Source of the DNA: Treponema sp.
GTDB taxonomy: Bacteria > Spirochaetota > Spirochaetia > Treponematales > Breznakiellaceae
Direction of reading: 5' to 3'
Length of the DNA stretch: 5,821 bases
NCBI GenBank assembly: GCA_009780545.1
Contig: WQZW01000108.1
Span: 1 to 5,821 of the forward strand
The notes beneath the pieces are model-generated. The model ran no database searches, was not told the DNA's origin, and worked only from the letters and a program-made list of their open reading frames with translations. Numbering within the stretch: position 1 is the first letter of the stretch; every line of letters begins with the position of its first letter. Shown here one piece after another: positions 1 through 5,362 of this stretch. A program made the position numbers and the translations under genes.

Positions 1-18
1 CAATGATAGTATTTTCAT
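1..18 (-). CDS. Possible start of a leftward gene (partial, 6 codons visible)
   Basis: On the minus strand an ATG at 16-18 opens a frame reading MKILSL that runs off the window edge. A possible extended -10 for it (TGG then TAGAAT, minus strand, 78-86) lies about 60 bases upstream. An AGGAGG lies at 48-53, too far from the ATG unless the small hairpin at 30-45 (GCGCC / GGCGC arms) folds out the space between. Six residues cannot identify a product, so no function is assigned. The frame could equally be chance. A plus-strand frame ending at 37 is an alternative reading of the same bases. Confidence 0.15.
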
Positions 19-100
19 GGACACCCGTCGCGCCTAAAACGGCGCTTCCTCCTGCGAATGAGTTTGTTTGCTAACCCATTCTACCACGAGGCGGGTGTCC
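19..100. repeat. Spaced 9-bp inverted repeat with flanking 8-bp direct repeats
   Basis: GGACACCCG at 19-27 is the exact reverse complement of CGGGTGTCC at 92-100. TTTGTTTG occurs at 63-70 and again at 103-110, exactly 40 bases apart. A smaller hairpin with GCGCC / GGCGC arms sits at 30-45. These lie upstream of the toxin-antitoxin promoter in DNA with no convincing gene. They could be regulatory or the edge of an inserted segment. At this length chance is not excluded. Confidence 0.3.
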
Positions 101-176
101 TATTTGTTTGTGAGACTCGACAGGGCGACACCATCGAAACCGTCCCGGCGTTTTTCTATGATAGGAATTTACCTCC

Positions 177-205
177 TTTACAACTGATGCAGTTGTATGT
201 ATATT
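177..205 (+). promoter_or_regulatory. Sigma70-like promoter of the vapBC operon
   Basis: TTTACA at 177-182 and TATATT at 200-205 are separated by exactly 17 bases. Transcription would start near 212, only a couple of bases before the AGGAGG ribosome site at 214-219, giving a leader of about 14 bases. The spacer is filled by a perfect palindrome (179-197), the usual arrangement for antitoxin autorepression. Assigned from sequence pattern only. Confidence 0.6.
179..197. promoter_or_regulatory. Probable antitoxin operator (perfect palindrome)
   Basis: TACAACTG (179-186) and CAGTTGTA (190-197) are exact reverse complements separated by ATG. The palindrome occupies the gap between the -35 and -10 boxes. 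Ribbon-helix-helix antitoxins of VapB/FitA type are known to bind short palindromes in their own promoters, so binding here would block RNA polymerase. The palindrome is directly visible; binding by the downstream antitoxin is inference. Confidence 0.6.
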
Positions 206-225
206 GTATGAACAGGAGGATAGCA

Positions 226-471
226 ATGCCGTTGTTGCAGGTACGGGACTTTCCCGCCGACGTTTACGAGGAAATCGCTTTCGAGGCCCGCAGGCAGGGC
301 AGGACAATTGCACAGCAGACCATTGCCCTGATAAAGAGCGGGCTTGGAGAGGAAATGTCCAACAGGGAGCGAAGGGCGCTTGCCATAGAACGTGCATTGA
401 CCCGCAGCGTCCCGGCGGAAGCACGGGCAACCGATCATGTCGCTCTGATTCGCGAGGACAGGAACAGATGA
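226..471 (+). CDS. vapB: Ribbon-helix-helix antitoxin, VapB/FitA type
   Basis: An 81-residue protein, probably the DNA-binding antitoxin partner of the PIN toxin that follows. Residues 1-40 fit a ribbon-helix-helix fold: a strand around LLQVRDF (3-9), a first helix at about 11-23, a turn with GRT (25-27) and a second helix to about residue 40. The charged remainder (41-81), rich in Arg and Glu, is the expected flexible toxin-binding tail. The frame stays open upstream to 58, but ATG 226 is chosen because AGGAGG at 214-219 lies six bases before it and the strand-helix-helix pattern begins there; the upstream extension resembles nothing. Its stop overlaps the toxin start as ATGA (468-471), indicating translational coupling. 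Known family role: dimers repress their own promoter and neutralise the toxin. Family placement is by fold pattern and gene order; the exact subfamily is uncertain. Confidence 0.85.
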   Translation: MPLLQVRDFPADVYEEIAFEARRQGRTIAQQTIALIKSGLGEEMSNRERRALAIERALTRSVPAEARATDHVALIREDRNR

Positions 472-866
472 CCGCGGCACTCGACGTTTCCGGATGCCTG
501 GAGATTCTCCTGCAAAAGGAAAAAAGCGAAAATTTCGGCAAAGCGCTGAAGGCGGCGAATCTTGTGGTTGCCCCCGATCTGTACGTCCCCGAATTGACGA
601 ACACCTTATGGAAGTATTGCCGTGCCGGATTTTTGTCGCAGGACGAATGCATGCAGTATATCCGGGACGGAATAAACTATGTGGACAAGTTCATAGATTG
701 CAGGGATTTGTGGCAGGAAGCGTTTTCCGAAGGGCTTAACAACAACTATTCCGTTTACGATATGTTCTACATGGTCGTGGCAAGAAGATACGGCGGGGCA
801 TTGATAACCTGCGATTCGGTTTTGGCCACGGTTTGCAGGAAGTACGGGATTCAGATCGGGGAGTGA
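468..866 (+). CDS. vapC: PIN-domain ribonuclease toxin, VapC type
   Basis: A 132-residue protein of normal VapC length. The four acidic residues of the PIN active site are all in place: D6 in ALDVSG, E42 in VPELTN, D98 in YDMFYMV and D116 in LITCDS. They would hold the divalent metal ion used to cut RNA; in characterised VapC toxins the targets are tRNAs or rRNA, but the target here cannot be read from sequence. ATG 468 overlaps the antitoxin stop by four bases, so the toxin is made only when the antitoxin is translated. Further upstream starts in this frame would run through the antitoxin gene and are discarded. No frameshift or missing catalytic residue is seen, so the toxin appears intact. 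A hairpin terminator follows eight bases after the stop. Confidence 0.9.
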   Translation: MTAALDVSGCLEILLQKEKSENFGKALKAANLVVAPDLYVPELTNTLWKYCRAGFLSQDECMQYIRDGINYVDKFIDCRDLWQEAFSEGLNNNYSVYDMFYMVVARRYGGALITCDSVLATVCRKYGIQIGE

Positions 867-873
867 AAAACAA

Positions 874-912
874 AAACCGCCGGGCGTTCCTGGAATTAAA
901 CGCCGGCGGTTT
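874..912. terminator. Hairpin terminator between vapC and the next region, probably bidirectional
   Basis: Arms AAACCGCCG(G)GCGTT (874-888) and AACGCCGGCGGTTT (899-912) pair almost fully with a single bulged G. On the plus strand only three T residues close the stem, which is modest for ending vapC. On the minus strand the stem is followed by GGTTTTTGTTTTT, a strong T-tract. The structure is therefore a better terminator for leftward transcription than for vapC. Confidence 0.65.
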
Positions 913-1188
913 ACTGAAAAGGCTCTGCTGTTTAACCTTCCTTTAGTTCCCGATGATGTTGTTGAGATCGTTACGGAGGGTTTCTACGGCCCTACCTGCA
1001 TTGTAGATTTCATACGAAATACTTAGGCGGCAAGGGCCGTTCTCGGAGTTCCAGTCCCCGAGATTGGCTTTCAACATGAAGCTGCAACGGCAGATCCTGG
1101 CCTTCAGGATCGGCAAGCTCAACCTCAAGCCTCCGCATGAGGCCTCGGGAACTGGCTGAAGTACCGGTTTTGTGGGCAACGGTCGTTC
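913..1188. other. Intergenic stretch without a convincing gene
   Basis: Between the vapC terminator and the glycosyltransferase promoter I find no RNA gene and no well-supported protein gene. It contains a 7-bp hairpin (GATCCTG 1093-1099 with CAGGATC 1105-1111) and short reading frames on both strands: a 27-codon plus frame from ATG 1076 and the minus frame listed separately. The leftward-reading terminator at 874-912 suggests that something on the minus strand once ended here. Decayed DNA from an older gene is a reasonable guess but is not shown. Confidence 0.4.
943..1077 (-). pseudogene. Possible gene remnant or small leftward ORF, unrecognised
   Basis: A minus-strand frame of 44 codons from ATG 1075-1077 to the stop at 943-945 reads MLKANLGDWN at its start and LRNDLNNIIGN at its end. 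The same frame stays open upstream to 1257, but that part overlaps the glycosyltransferase promoter and start and looks unlike protein. There is no ribosome site before the ATG. The frame ends about 30 bases before a hairpin whose T-tract faces leftward, which is why I list it. It could be the C-terminal end of a lost gene or chance. No family is recognised. Confidence 0.2.
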
Positions 1189-1210
1189 AATCTGCCGAAG
1201 GTAGATTGGA
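1189..1210. repeat. Small hairpin related to the TCCAATC..GATTGGA repeats
   Basis: TTCAATCT (1189-1196) faces AGATTGGA (1203-1210) with one G-T wobble, forming an 8-bp stem. The arms share the CAATC / GATTGG core with the second hairpin of the elements at 2363-2413 and 5273-5325, but the first hairpin of those elements is absent here. It sits just upstream of the glycosyltransferase. It may be a partial copy or coincidence. Confidence 0.3.
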
Positions 1211-1230
1211 TTGCCATCCGGTGGTATACT
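1202..1230 (+). promoter_or_regulatory. Extended -10 promoter before the glycosyltransferase
   Basis: TGG followed by TATACT (1222-1230) matches an extended -10 element. The -35 position with 17-base spacing is TAGATT (1202-1207), a poor match, as is common for extended -10 promoters. Predicted transcription start is about 1237, essentially at the ATG of the gene, so the message may be nearly leaderless. The flanks of the -10 box form an imperfect palindrome (GGTGGT / ACCGCC). Confidence 0.4.
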
Positions 1231-1237
1231 AACCGCC

Positions 1238-2374
1238 ATGAAGATAGGGATAGACACCTTTGGCTGCGGGGGTGGGAACTCTTGGGCGGGGCTTTACCTG
1301 TCACATATACTAAAGTATGTGCGGAACTCGGAGGAATTGCGGTTCGAGCTGTTCGGCTGGGAGTACGACCGCTACGAGTTCGGCGAGGCGGGCGGGGGAA
1401 TGGAATTTATTCCCCGCTGTTTCTACAACGGCAAGACGGCGAATGCGTTGTGGCATATATTTAAGTATCCAAGGTTTGCCCGGGATCGGGGTTACGGGGC
1501 CTGCTTTTTTCCGGCGGCGCATCGGCAACCGCCGTACCATTCGCCGTGTCCGTCGGTCGGGGTTATCCACGACATGGTGCCGTTTTGGGGCACGTTCCGC
1601 ACGAGGCTTCATTTGGGGCCGCTCTTGCGCATGGTGATGCCGCATTCGCTGCGAAGGCTGGACAGGATCATCGCCGTGAGCCGGTGGGTAAAGGAGCAGC
1701 TTGTCGAGGTTGTCGGCGTCAAGGAAAACCGGATCGAGGTGGTGCCCAACGGCGTCGACCATTCGGCCTTTTATCCCAGGGAGTATCCGGCGGGAGTTGA
1801 CATCGCCTTCAAGCCCTTCAGCATCAAGAGGCCGTACATCCTCTACGTTTCCCGCATCGACCATCCCGTCAAGAACCACGTTCGGCTGATTCGGGCCTTC
1901 GACATCTTCAAGGAGCGAACCGGGCTTCCCCACAGGTTGGTGCTTGCCGGAAGGGACAGCACCGAGGCGGACAGGGTGAAGGCGGCGGCGGAAGCGGCCA
2001 AATTCCGGGGCGACATCTTCTTTACTGAGCGGTTTCCCGTGGGCGGGCTTCCGGAACTGTATGCGGCGGCGGACTTTTCCGTGCTGCCTTCGCTGTGCGA
2101 GGGATTCGGGATGGGCGTCCTTGAGTCGATGGCCTCGGGGATTCCGGTGGCCTGCGCCCGGGCCGGTGCGCTGCCGGAGGTCGCCGACAATGCCGCCCTG
2201 TACTTCGATCCGGAAAGCCCGGAGGACATGGCCGACCGCATGACAAGCCTTGCCTGCGACCGCGTGCTGCATGCCGAGTGCGTCAGGCTCGGAATCGAGC
2301 GGGCGGCGGCCTTTTCCTGGGACAAATGTGCGGAGCGGACCATGGCGATCATCAAGGAAGCGGGAAATTTGTAA
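1238..2374 (+). CDS. Family GT4 glycosyltransferase (GT-B fold)
   Basis: A 378-residue protein that probably moves a sugar from a nucleotide-sugar donor onto a glycan or lipid acceptor at the inner face of the membrane. The N-terminal Rossmann half starts MKIGIDTFGCGGGNS and has HDMVPFWG at about 111-118, typical of mannosyltransferase-like GT4 enzymes. A linker with IIAVSRWVK and VPNGVDHSAFYP leads into the donor-binding half. That half shows ILYVSRIDHPVKNH, with R206 and K212 at the usual diphosphate-binding positions, then LPSLCEGFG and the EX7E pair E288 and E296. Its end, GALPEVADNAALYFDP, is also standard. ATG 1238 is chosen over an upstream TTG at 1211 because MKIGID is the normal family start. 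There is no ribosome site before either codon. The gene stands alone, with no other polysaccharide genes beside it, so donor and acceptor cannot be named. Its last codons form part of a hairpin element. Confidence 0.88.
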   Translation: MKIGIDTFGCGGGNSWAGLYLSHILKYVRNSEELRFELFGWEYDRYEFGEAGGGMEFIPRCFYNGKTANALWHIFKYPRFARDRGYGACFFPAAHRQPPYHSPCPSVGVIHDMVPFWGTFRTRLHLGPLLRMVMPHSLRRLDRIIAVSRWVKEQLVEVVGVKENRIEVVPNGVDHSAFYPREYPAGVDIAFKPFSIKRPYILYVSRIDHPVKNHVRLIRAFDIFKERTGLPHRLVLAGRDSTEADRVKAAAEAAKFRGDIFFTERFPVGGLPELYAAADFSVLPSLCEGFGMGVLESMASGIPVACARAGALPEVADNAALYFDPESPEDMADRMTSLACDRVLHAECVRLGIERAAAFSWDKCAERTMAIIKEAGNL

Positions 2375-2413
2375 ACAAATCTCCTAATCCAATCTGACTA
2401 TTCCAGATTGGAT
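2363..2413. repeat. Double-hairpin element, copy A
   Basis: Two hairpins stand side by side. The first pairs GGAAATTTG (2363-2371) with CAAATCTCC (2376-2384), one mismatch, and contains the glycosyltransferase stop codon in its loop. The second pairs ATCCAATCTG (2387-2396) with CAGATTGGAT (2404-2413) perfectly. The same two-part order and most of the arm sequence recur at 5273-5325. No T-run follows, so it is not a classical terminator, though it could protect or end the message. It most resembles a dispersed palindromic repeat of the REP kind. Confidence 0.6.
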
Positions 2414-2463
2414 CAGCTTCCGTATGATACCCGTTGATTTCCGTGGCAAAGGCGGCATTCGCA

Positions 2464-2492
2464 TTGCCAAATTCGGTTCGATGCACTAGAAT
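2464..2492 (+). promoter_or_regulatory. Sigma70-like promoter of the hflX-transporter operon
   Basis: TTGCCA (2464-2469) and TAGAAT (2487-2492) are separated by exactly 17 bases. Transcription would start near 2499, leaving a leader of about 90 bases before hflX. It is the best-matching promoter in the 214-base gap between the glycosyltransferase and hflX. It lies beyond the double-hairpin element, so hflX is probably transcribed separately from the glycosyltransferase. Confidence 0.55.
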
Positions 2493-2588
2493 CATTTCCT
2501 ACGGACAGGTTTCGAGACAGGCCCTTGCCGAACATGCCGACCGAATCGGGGAATCCGGCGTTGTCGGGCGAAGGCAACGGAGACAACG

Positions 2589-3833
2589 ATGACGGAAAAA
2601 CTGCATGACACGACGGAACGGAGGAAGCGGGCACTCCTGGTCAGCCTGAACGACGAAAAGGCCGGGCCGGAGGGCTTTCCCGCCGACCTGCATCCCGGCC
2701 GGGAGCTTCGGGGCCTCGCCGAAAGCCTGGAACTGGAGATCGCCGGCCACGAGGTGATCCGCATCCGGGAACGGCAGGCGAAGTTCGGGATGGGAACCGG
2801 CAAGGCGCAGGAACTTGCCGACAAAGCCGCCGAGCTGGAGGCCGACTGCCTGGTCTTCGACTGGGAAACCGGCCCCTCGCAGCAACGCAACTGGGAAACC
2901 CTTACCGGAATCCCCCTCATCGACCGGCAGGAACTGATCATCAGGATCTTTGCCGAACGGGCGCTCACCAGGGAAGCGACGTTGCAGGTCGAGCTTGCCG
3001 GGCTGAACTACCGGCTGCCCAGGCTGGCCCACAAGTACATCGACCTTTCGAGGCAAAGGGGCGGACGTTACGGAACCAAGGGATCCGGCGAAACCATGCT
3101 GGAAACCGACCGCCGGCAGATCGAGCAGCGCATCCACCAACTGGAAAAGGAGATCAAGGAAGTGGTGAAGCAGCGGCAGGTGCAGCGGCGGCAGCGGGAA
3201 CGGCAGCAGATTCCGGTCTGCGCCCTGGTCGGCTACACCAACGCCGGCAAATCCAGCCTGCTGAACGCCCTTACCGGGGCCGCCGTCCTCGTCGAGGACA
3301 AGCTCTTCGCCACCTTGGACGCCACGACCCGCCGCTTCGAGCCCGAGCCGGGAGCTCCGGTCCTGCTCACCGACACCGTGGGCTTTATCCGGCACCTGCC
3401 GCACTCGCTGGTCAAGGCCTTCCGCTCGACCCTGGAGGAAGCTTCGCATGCAAACCTGCTCCTCCACGTCGTGGACAGCGCCGATCCCGAGATCGACGAA
3501 TGCTTCCAAACGACGATCTCCGTTCTCAAGGAACTGGGAGCCGGCGATATCCCGATTCTCACCATCCTGAACAAGGCCGACCGGTTGGAATCCGATGAGG
3601 TGGAATCCATCCTTTCCGGTGGTAGGTTTCCGGACTGCATCGCCGTTTCGGCCGTGGACGGTTCCGGCCTGAAGGAGCTGAAGGCGTTGATTGCGGAAAA
3701 ACTGGGTGAACGATCGCCGGCATGGCGGCAGCCGGCCTGGCAGAAGGCGGAGTGGTTCGAAGGGCAAGGGGAGGAAAGCGAGGCGGCGGATGGCCGGACA
3801 TCGACGGCCGATTCCGAGGCCGCTGTTTGGTAA
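2589..3833 (+). CDS. hflX: Ribosome-associated GTPase HflX
   Basis: A 414-residue protein of normal family length. HflX binds the 50S subunit and, in studied bacteria, splits or rescues stalled 70S ribosomes during stress. The N-terminal domain (about 10-165) carries the glycine-rich KFGMGTGK (65-72), SQQRNWE (97-103), DRQELIIRIFAERA (112-125), QVELAGLNYRLPRL (133-146) and RGGRYGTKGSGET (157-169). A charged helical linker of Gln, Arg and Lys spans about 175-207. The G domain has G1 GYTNAGKS (215-222), a switch I threonine in ATLDATTRR, G3 DTVG (262-265), G4 NKAD (328-331) and G5 SA (354-355). All nucleotide-binding motifs are intact. The C-terminal tail (about 375-414) is short, with WRQPAWQ followed by an acidic low-complexity end. 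ATG 2589 is preceded by GGAG at 2579-2582 with a six-base gap. The stop overlaps the proposed start of the transporter. Confidence 0.96.
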   Translation: MTEKLHDTTERRKRALLVSLNDEKAGPEGFPADLHPGRELRGLAESLELEIAGHEVIRIRERQAKFGMGTGKAQELADKAAELEADCLVFDWETGPSQQRNWETLTGIPLIDRQELIIRIFAERALTREATLQVELAGLNYRLPRLAHKYIDLSRQRGGRYGTKGSGETMLETDRRQIEQRIHQLEKEIKEVVKQRQVQRRQRERQQIPVCALVGYTNAGKSSLLNALTGAAVLVEDKLFATLDATTRRFEPEPGAPVLLTDTVGFIRHLPHSLVKAFRSTLEEASHANLLLHVVDSADPEIDECFQTTISVLKELGAGDIPILTILNKADRLESDEVESILSGGRFPDCIAVSAVDGSGLKELKALIAEKLGERSPAWRQPAWQKAEWFEGQGEESEAADGRTSTADSEAAVW

Positions 3834-5068
3834 AAAGGGAACGGCTGCAGCGGATACTCCTGTTCGTGCTTCTGTTCGGGAGCATGCTGATTCTCGGCCT
3901 GGTGGAAAACATCAAGGCCGTTTCCTTTCCCCTGATTCGGGACGAGTTCGCCGTGCCGTTCCGCCGGCAGGGGCTGATGGTGTCGCTGCTGTCCTGCGCG
4001 TACTTTGTCTTCAACATCGTCGCCGGCATCTGGATCGGCCGTTCCGGGGCAAGGCCGCCGTCCATCGCCGGCTATGCGGTCATCTGCCTGGGCCTGCTCC
4101 TCGTGCCGGTCATGCCGGGCTTCTTCTGGATCGGCGTTGCCTTGTTTATCATCTTCAGCGGGTTCGGCTTTCTGGACATCGGCATGAACGCCCTGGCATC
4201 GAGGGTGTTCGTCACCAAGGCCGCCCTGCTGATGAACCTCCTGCACTCGTCCTACGGGATAGGCTCGATGGCCGGTCCCTTCCTTGCCGGTCTCCTCGTC
4301 GGGGGCTCGGGCTTCGACTGGCGGCATGCCTACCTGTTCTCCCTTCCGCCGGTGCTGCTCCTGTTCGCCCTGATGTTCTTCGTCCGTTTCTCCGAAAGCG
4401 GCCGCCTTTCCCAGGCCGGCGAACTCCAACCGGCGGCCCCGGCGACGGATTCCGATGTTCCTGCGACCAAGGCCCGATCCGGCAAAAGCTTCCTCGATGC
4501 ATTGCGGATGCCGCTGGTTTGGCTTCTGGCCACGGCCCTTGGCCTGGGCATCGTCCTTGAGGCCACGAGCTCCAACTGGGGCCCGCTGTACTTTCGGGAC
4601 ATCCATGGCCTGGACCCGGCCACCGACGGAGCGGCGTTCCTTTCGACCTTCTTCCTGCTGTTCACCGTTTCCAGGCTCCTCTGCGGGCCTTTCCTGGAAC
4701 GCCTCGGCTACGTCCGCAGCCTGATCGCCATTTCCTTCCTTATTATAGCCGTGTACCTCGTGGGTTTTGCGCTTGGTGCCCGCGGCATCCTCGTCCTTCC
4801 GGCGCTGGGCTTCTTCGTGGCCCTGTACTGGCCCACCCTCATGGCCGTTGCCATCGTCAGTTTCGGCCGCGACGCTCCGGTCTGCATCGGCGCGATGATC
4901 GCCATTGCCGGCCTCATCAACGCCGTGATGCAGTTCGTCGTCGGCCTGGTCAACAGCGCCCTCGGTCCCGCCTGGGGCTACCGCAGCAGCCTCGTCTACG
5001 CCGTCCTGATGATCCTCGTCCTGACGATCCTGTACCGGAAGTTGCGGGGCAAGTTCCGGTTGTTATAG
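3827..5068 (+). CDS. Major facilitator superfamily transporter, fucose-permease-like
   Basis: A membrane protein of 413 residues with about 12 hydrophobic segments in two blocks of six, split by a polar loop near 187-235. The first block has helices near 10-30, 50-70, 80-100, 101-122, 143-160 and 168-186. Family marks are GIWIGRSGAR (67-76, the motif-A loop between helices 2 and 3), FLDIGMNA (115-122), LLMNLLHSSYGIGS (134-147) and DWRHAYLF (164-171). The pattern of an N in helix 4, then MN..H and GP, is common in FucP-like or sugar-type carriers. Substrate and direction are not readable. The frame is open to ATG 3722, but that extension lies wholly inside hflX and is Arg/Gly-rich, unlike a transporter N-terminus. 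TTG 3827 is preferred: GAGG at 3816-3819 lies seven bases upstream, and the protein then starts just before helix 1. It overlaps the hflX stop by seven bases, suggesting coupled translation. An unusual start remains the main uncertainty. Confidence 0.88.
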   Translation: MVKRERLQRILLFVLLFGSMLILGLVENIKAVSFPLIRDEFAVPFRRQGLMVSLLSCAYFVFNIVAGIWIGRSGARPPSIAGYAVICLGLLLVPVMPGFFWIGVALFIIFSGFGFLDIGMNALASRVFVTKAALLMNLLHSSYGIGSMAGPFLAGLLVGGSGFDWRHAYLFSLPPVLLLFALMFFVRFSESGRLSQAGELQPAAPATDSDVPATKARSGKSFLDALRMPLVWLLATALGLGIVLEATSSNWGPLYFRDIHGLDPATDGAAFLSTFFLLFTVSRLLCGPFLERLGYVRSLIAISFLIIAVYLVGFALGARGILVLPALGFFVALYWPTLMAVAIVSFGRDAPVCIGAMIAIAGLINAVMQFVVGLVNSALGPAWGYRSSLVYAVLMILVLTILYRKLRGKFRLL

Positions 5069-5093
5069 CATTAAGGAAGCCAATTCAATCAGG

Positions 5094-5112
5094 AGGGGGG
5101 CCAAGCCCCCCT
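5094..5112 (+). terminator. GC hairpin after the transporter gene
   Basis: AGGGGGGC (5094-5101) pairs perfectly with GCCCCCCT (5105-5112) around a three-base loop, 26 bases after the transporter stop. The following bases, TCATTCC, are only weakly T-rich. It probably acts with the next hairpin to end the hflX-transporter message. Confidence 0.45.
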
Positions 5113-5119
5113 TCATTCC

Positions 5120-5165
5120 AAACGCCGAATCCAAGCCGCCAAAGGCAGCTCGGATTCGGCGTTTT
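5120..5165 (+). terminator. Intrinsic terminator of the hflX-transporter operon
   Basis: A perfect 13-bp stem is formed by AAACGCCGAATCC (5120-5132) and GGATTCGGCGTTT (5152-5164). The 19-base loop contains a further small GCC / GGC hairpin. The right arm ends in GTTTTCC, giving a short T-tract in the plus direction. The position shortly after the transporter stop fits an operon terminator. Confidence 0.7.
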
Positions 5166-5170
5166 CCATT

Positions 5171-5204
5171 ACCCCCCGAACGGGGCGCTGCCCCGTAACG
5201 CCCC
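5171..5204. repeat. GC-rich block with competing hairpins
   Basis: Three mutually exclusive stems can form: CCCCG (5174-5178) with CGGGG (5181-5185); CGGGGC (5181-5186) with GCCCCG (5190-5195); GGGGCG (5182-5187) with CGCCCC (5199-5204). The repeated GGGGC / GCCCC phrase resembles the intergenic palindromes scattered in many GC-rich genomes. Function unknown. Confidence 0.4.
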
Positions 5205-5271
5205 GCATTGGCCGCCGCCAACTAATGCTTCGTAAAATTCCACCCTGGCGGTATTTTCGTAAACCAATGCG
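5204..5271. repeat. Nested long-range inverted repeat
   Basis: Outer arms CGCATTGG (5204-5211) and CCAATGCG (5264-5271) are exact complements. Inside them CCGCCA (5215-5220) pairs with TGGCGG (5246-5251). CGTAAA occurs twice inside (from 5231 and 5258). The block joins directly to the double-hairpin element at 5273, so the whole of 5171-5325 is palindromic. It could be the end of a non-autonomous mobile repeat. No coding function is seen. Confidence 0.4.
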
Positions 5272-5272
5272 T

Positions 5273-5325
5273 GGAGATTTGCTTCGCAAATCTCCCAAGT
5301 CCAATCGGCCTTCGGCCGATTGGAC
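5273..5325. repeat. Double-hairpin element, copy B
   Basis: GGAGATTTGC (5273-5282) and GCAAATCTCC (5286-5295) form a perfect 10-bp stem around TTC. GTCCAATCGGCC (5299-5310) and GGCCGATTGGAC (5314-5325) form a perfect 12-bp stem around another TTC. The CAAATCTCC arm, an AA spacer, and the TCCAATC / GATTGGA arms match copy A at 2363-2413 in order and sequence. This copy has the cleaner stems and lies just upstream of the nucleotidyltransferase gene. Confidence 0.65.
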
Positions 5326-5327
5326 CG

Positions 5328-5356
5328 TTGACTTGCAAAGGGAAAAAAGCCATTCT
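5328..5356 (+). promoter_or_regulatory. Weak candidate promoter for the MNT/HEPN operon
   Basis: TTGACT (5328-5333) is a good -35 box. The matching -10 position with 17-base spacing is CATTCT (5351-5356), which keeps only three consensus bases. Transcription would start near 5363, at the ATG itself. The -35 begins two bases after the second hairpin of the repeat, so repeat and promoter may be linked. Tentative. Confidence 0.3.
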
Positions 5357-5362
5357 CAATAC

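Noticed and set aside
58..225. N-terminal extension of the antitoxin frame back to ATG 58
   Set aside because: The AGGAGG before ATG 226, the promoter and operator lying inside the extension, and the antitoxin fold starting at 226 all argue against it.
2424..2489. 21-codon plus-strand ORF (MIPVDFRGKGG...) before hflX
   Set aside because: No ribosome site, no recognised family, and it is covered by the hflX promoter.
2413..2634. Minus-strand frame with a CRLCH motif like a heme-binding CXXCH
   Set aside because: It overlaps the hflX promoter, leader and start, has no signal peptide or ribosome site, and a single short motif is easily due to chance.
2499..4606. Long minus-strand open frames opposite hflX and the transporter
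   Set aside because: They are antisense to clear genes and arise from high GC in the third codon position; their residue make-up is rich in Arg, Gly and Pro with no domain.
5225..5362. N-terminal extension of the nucleotidyltransferase frame
   Set aside because: It is translated from the double-hairpin repeat and would add 46 residues unlike anything in the family.
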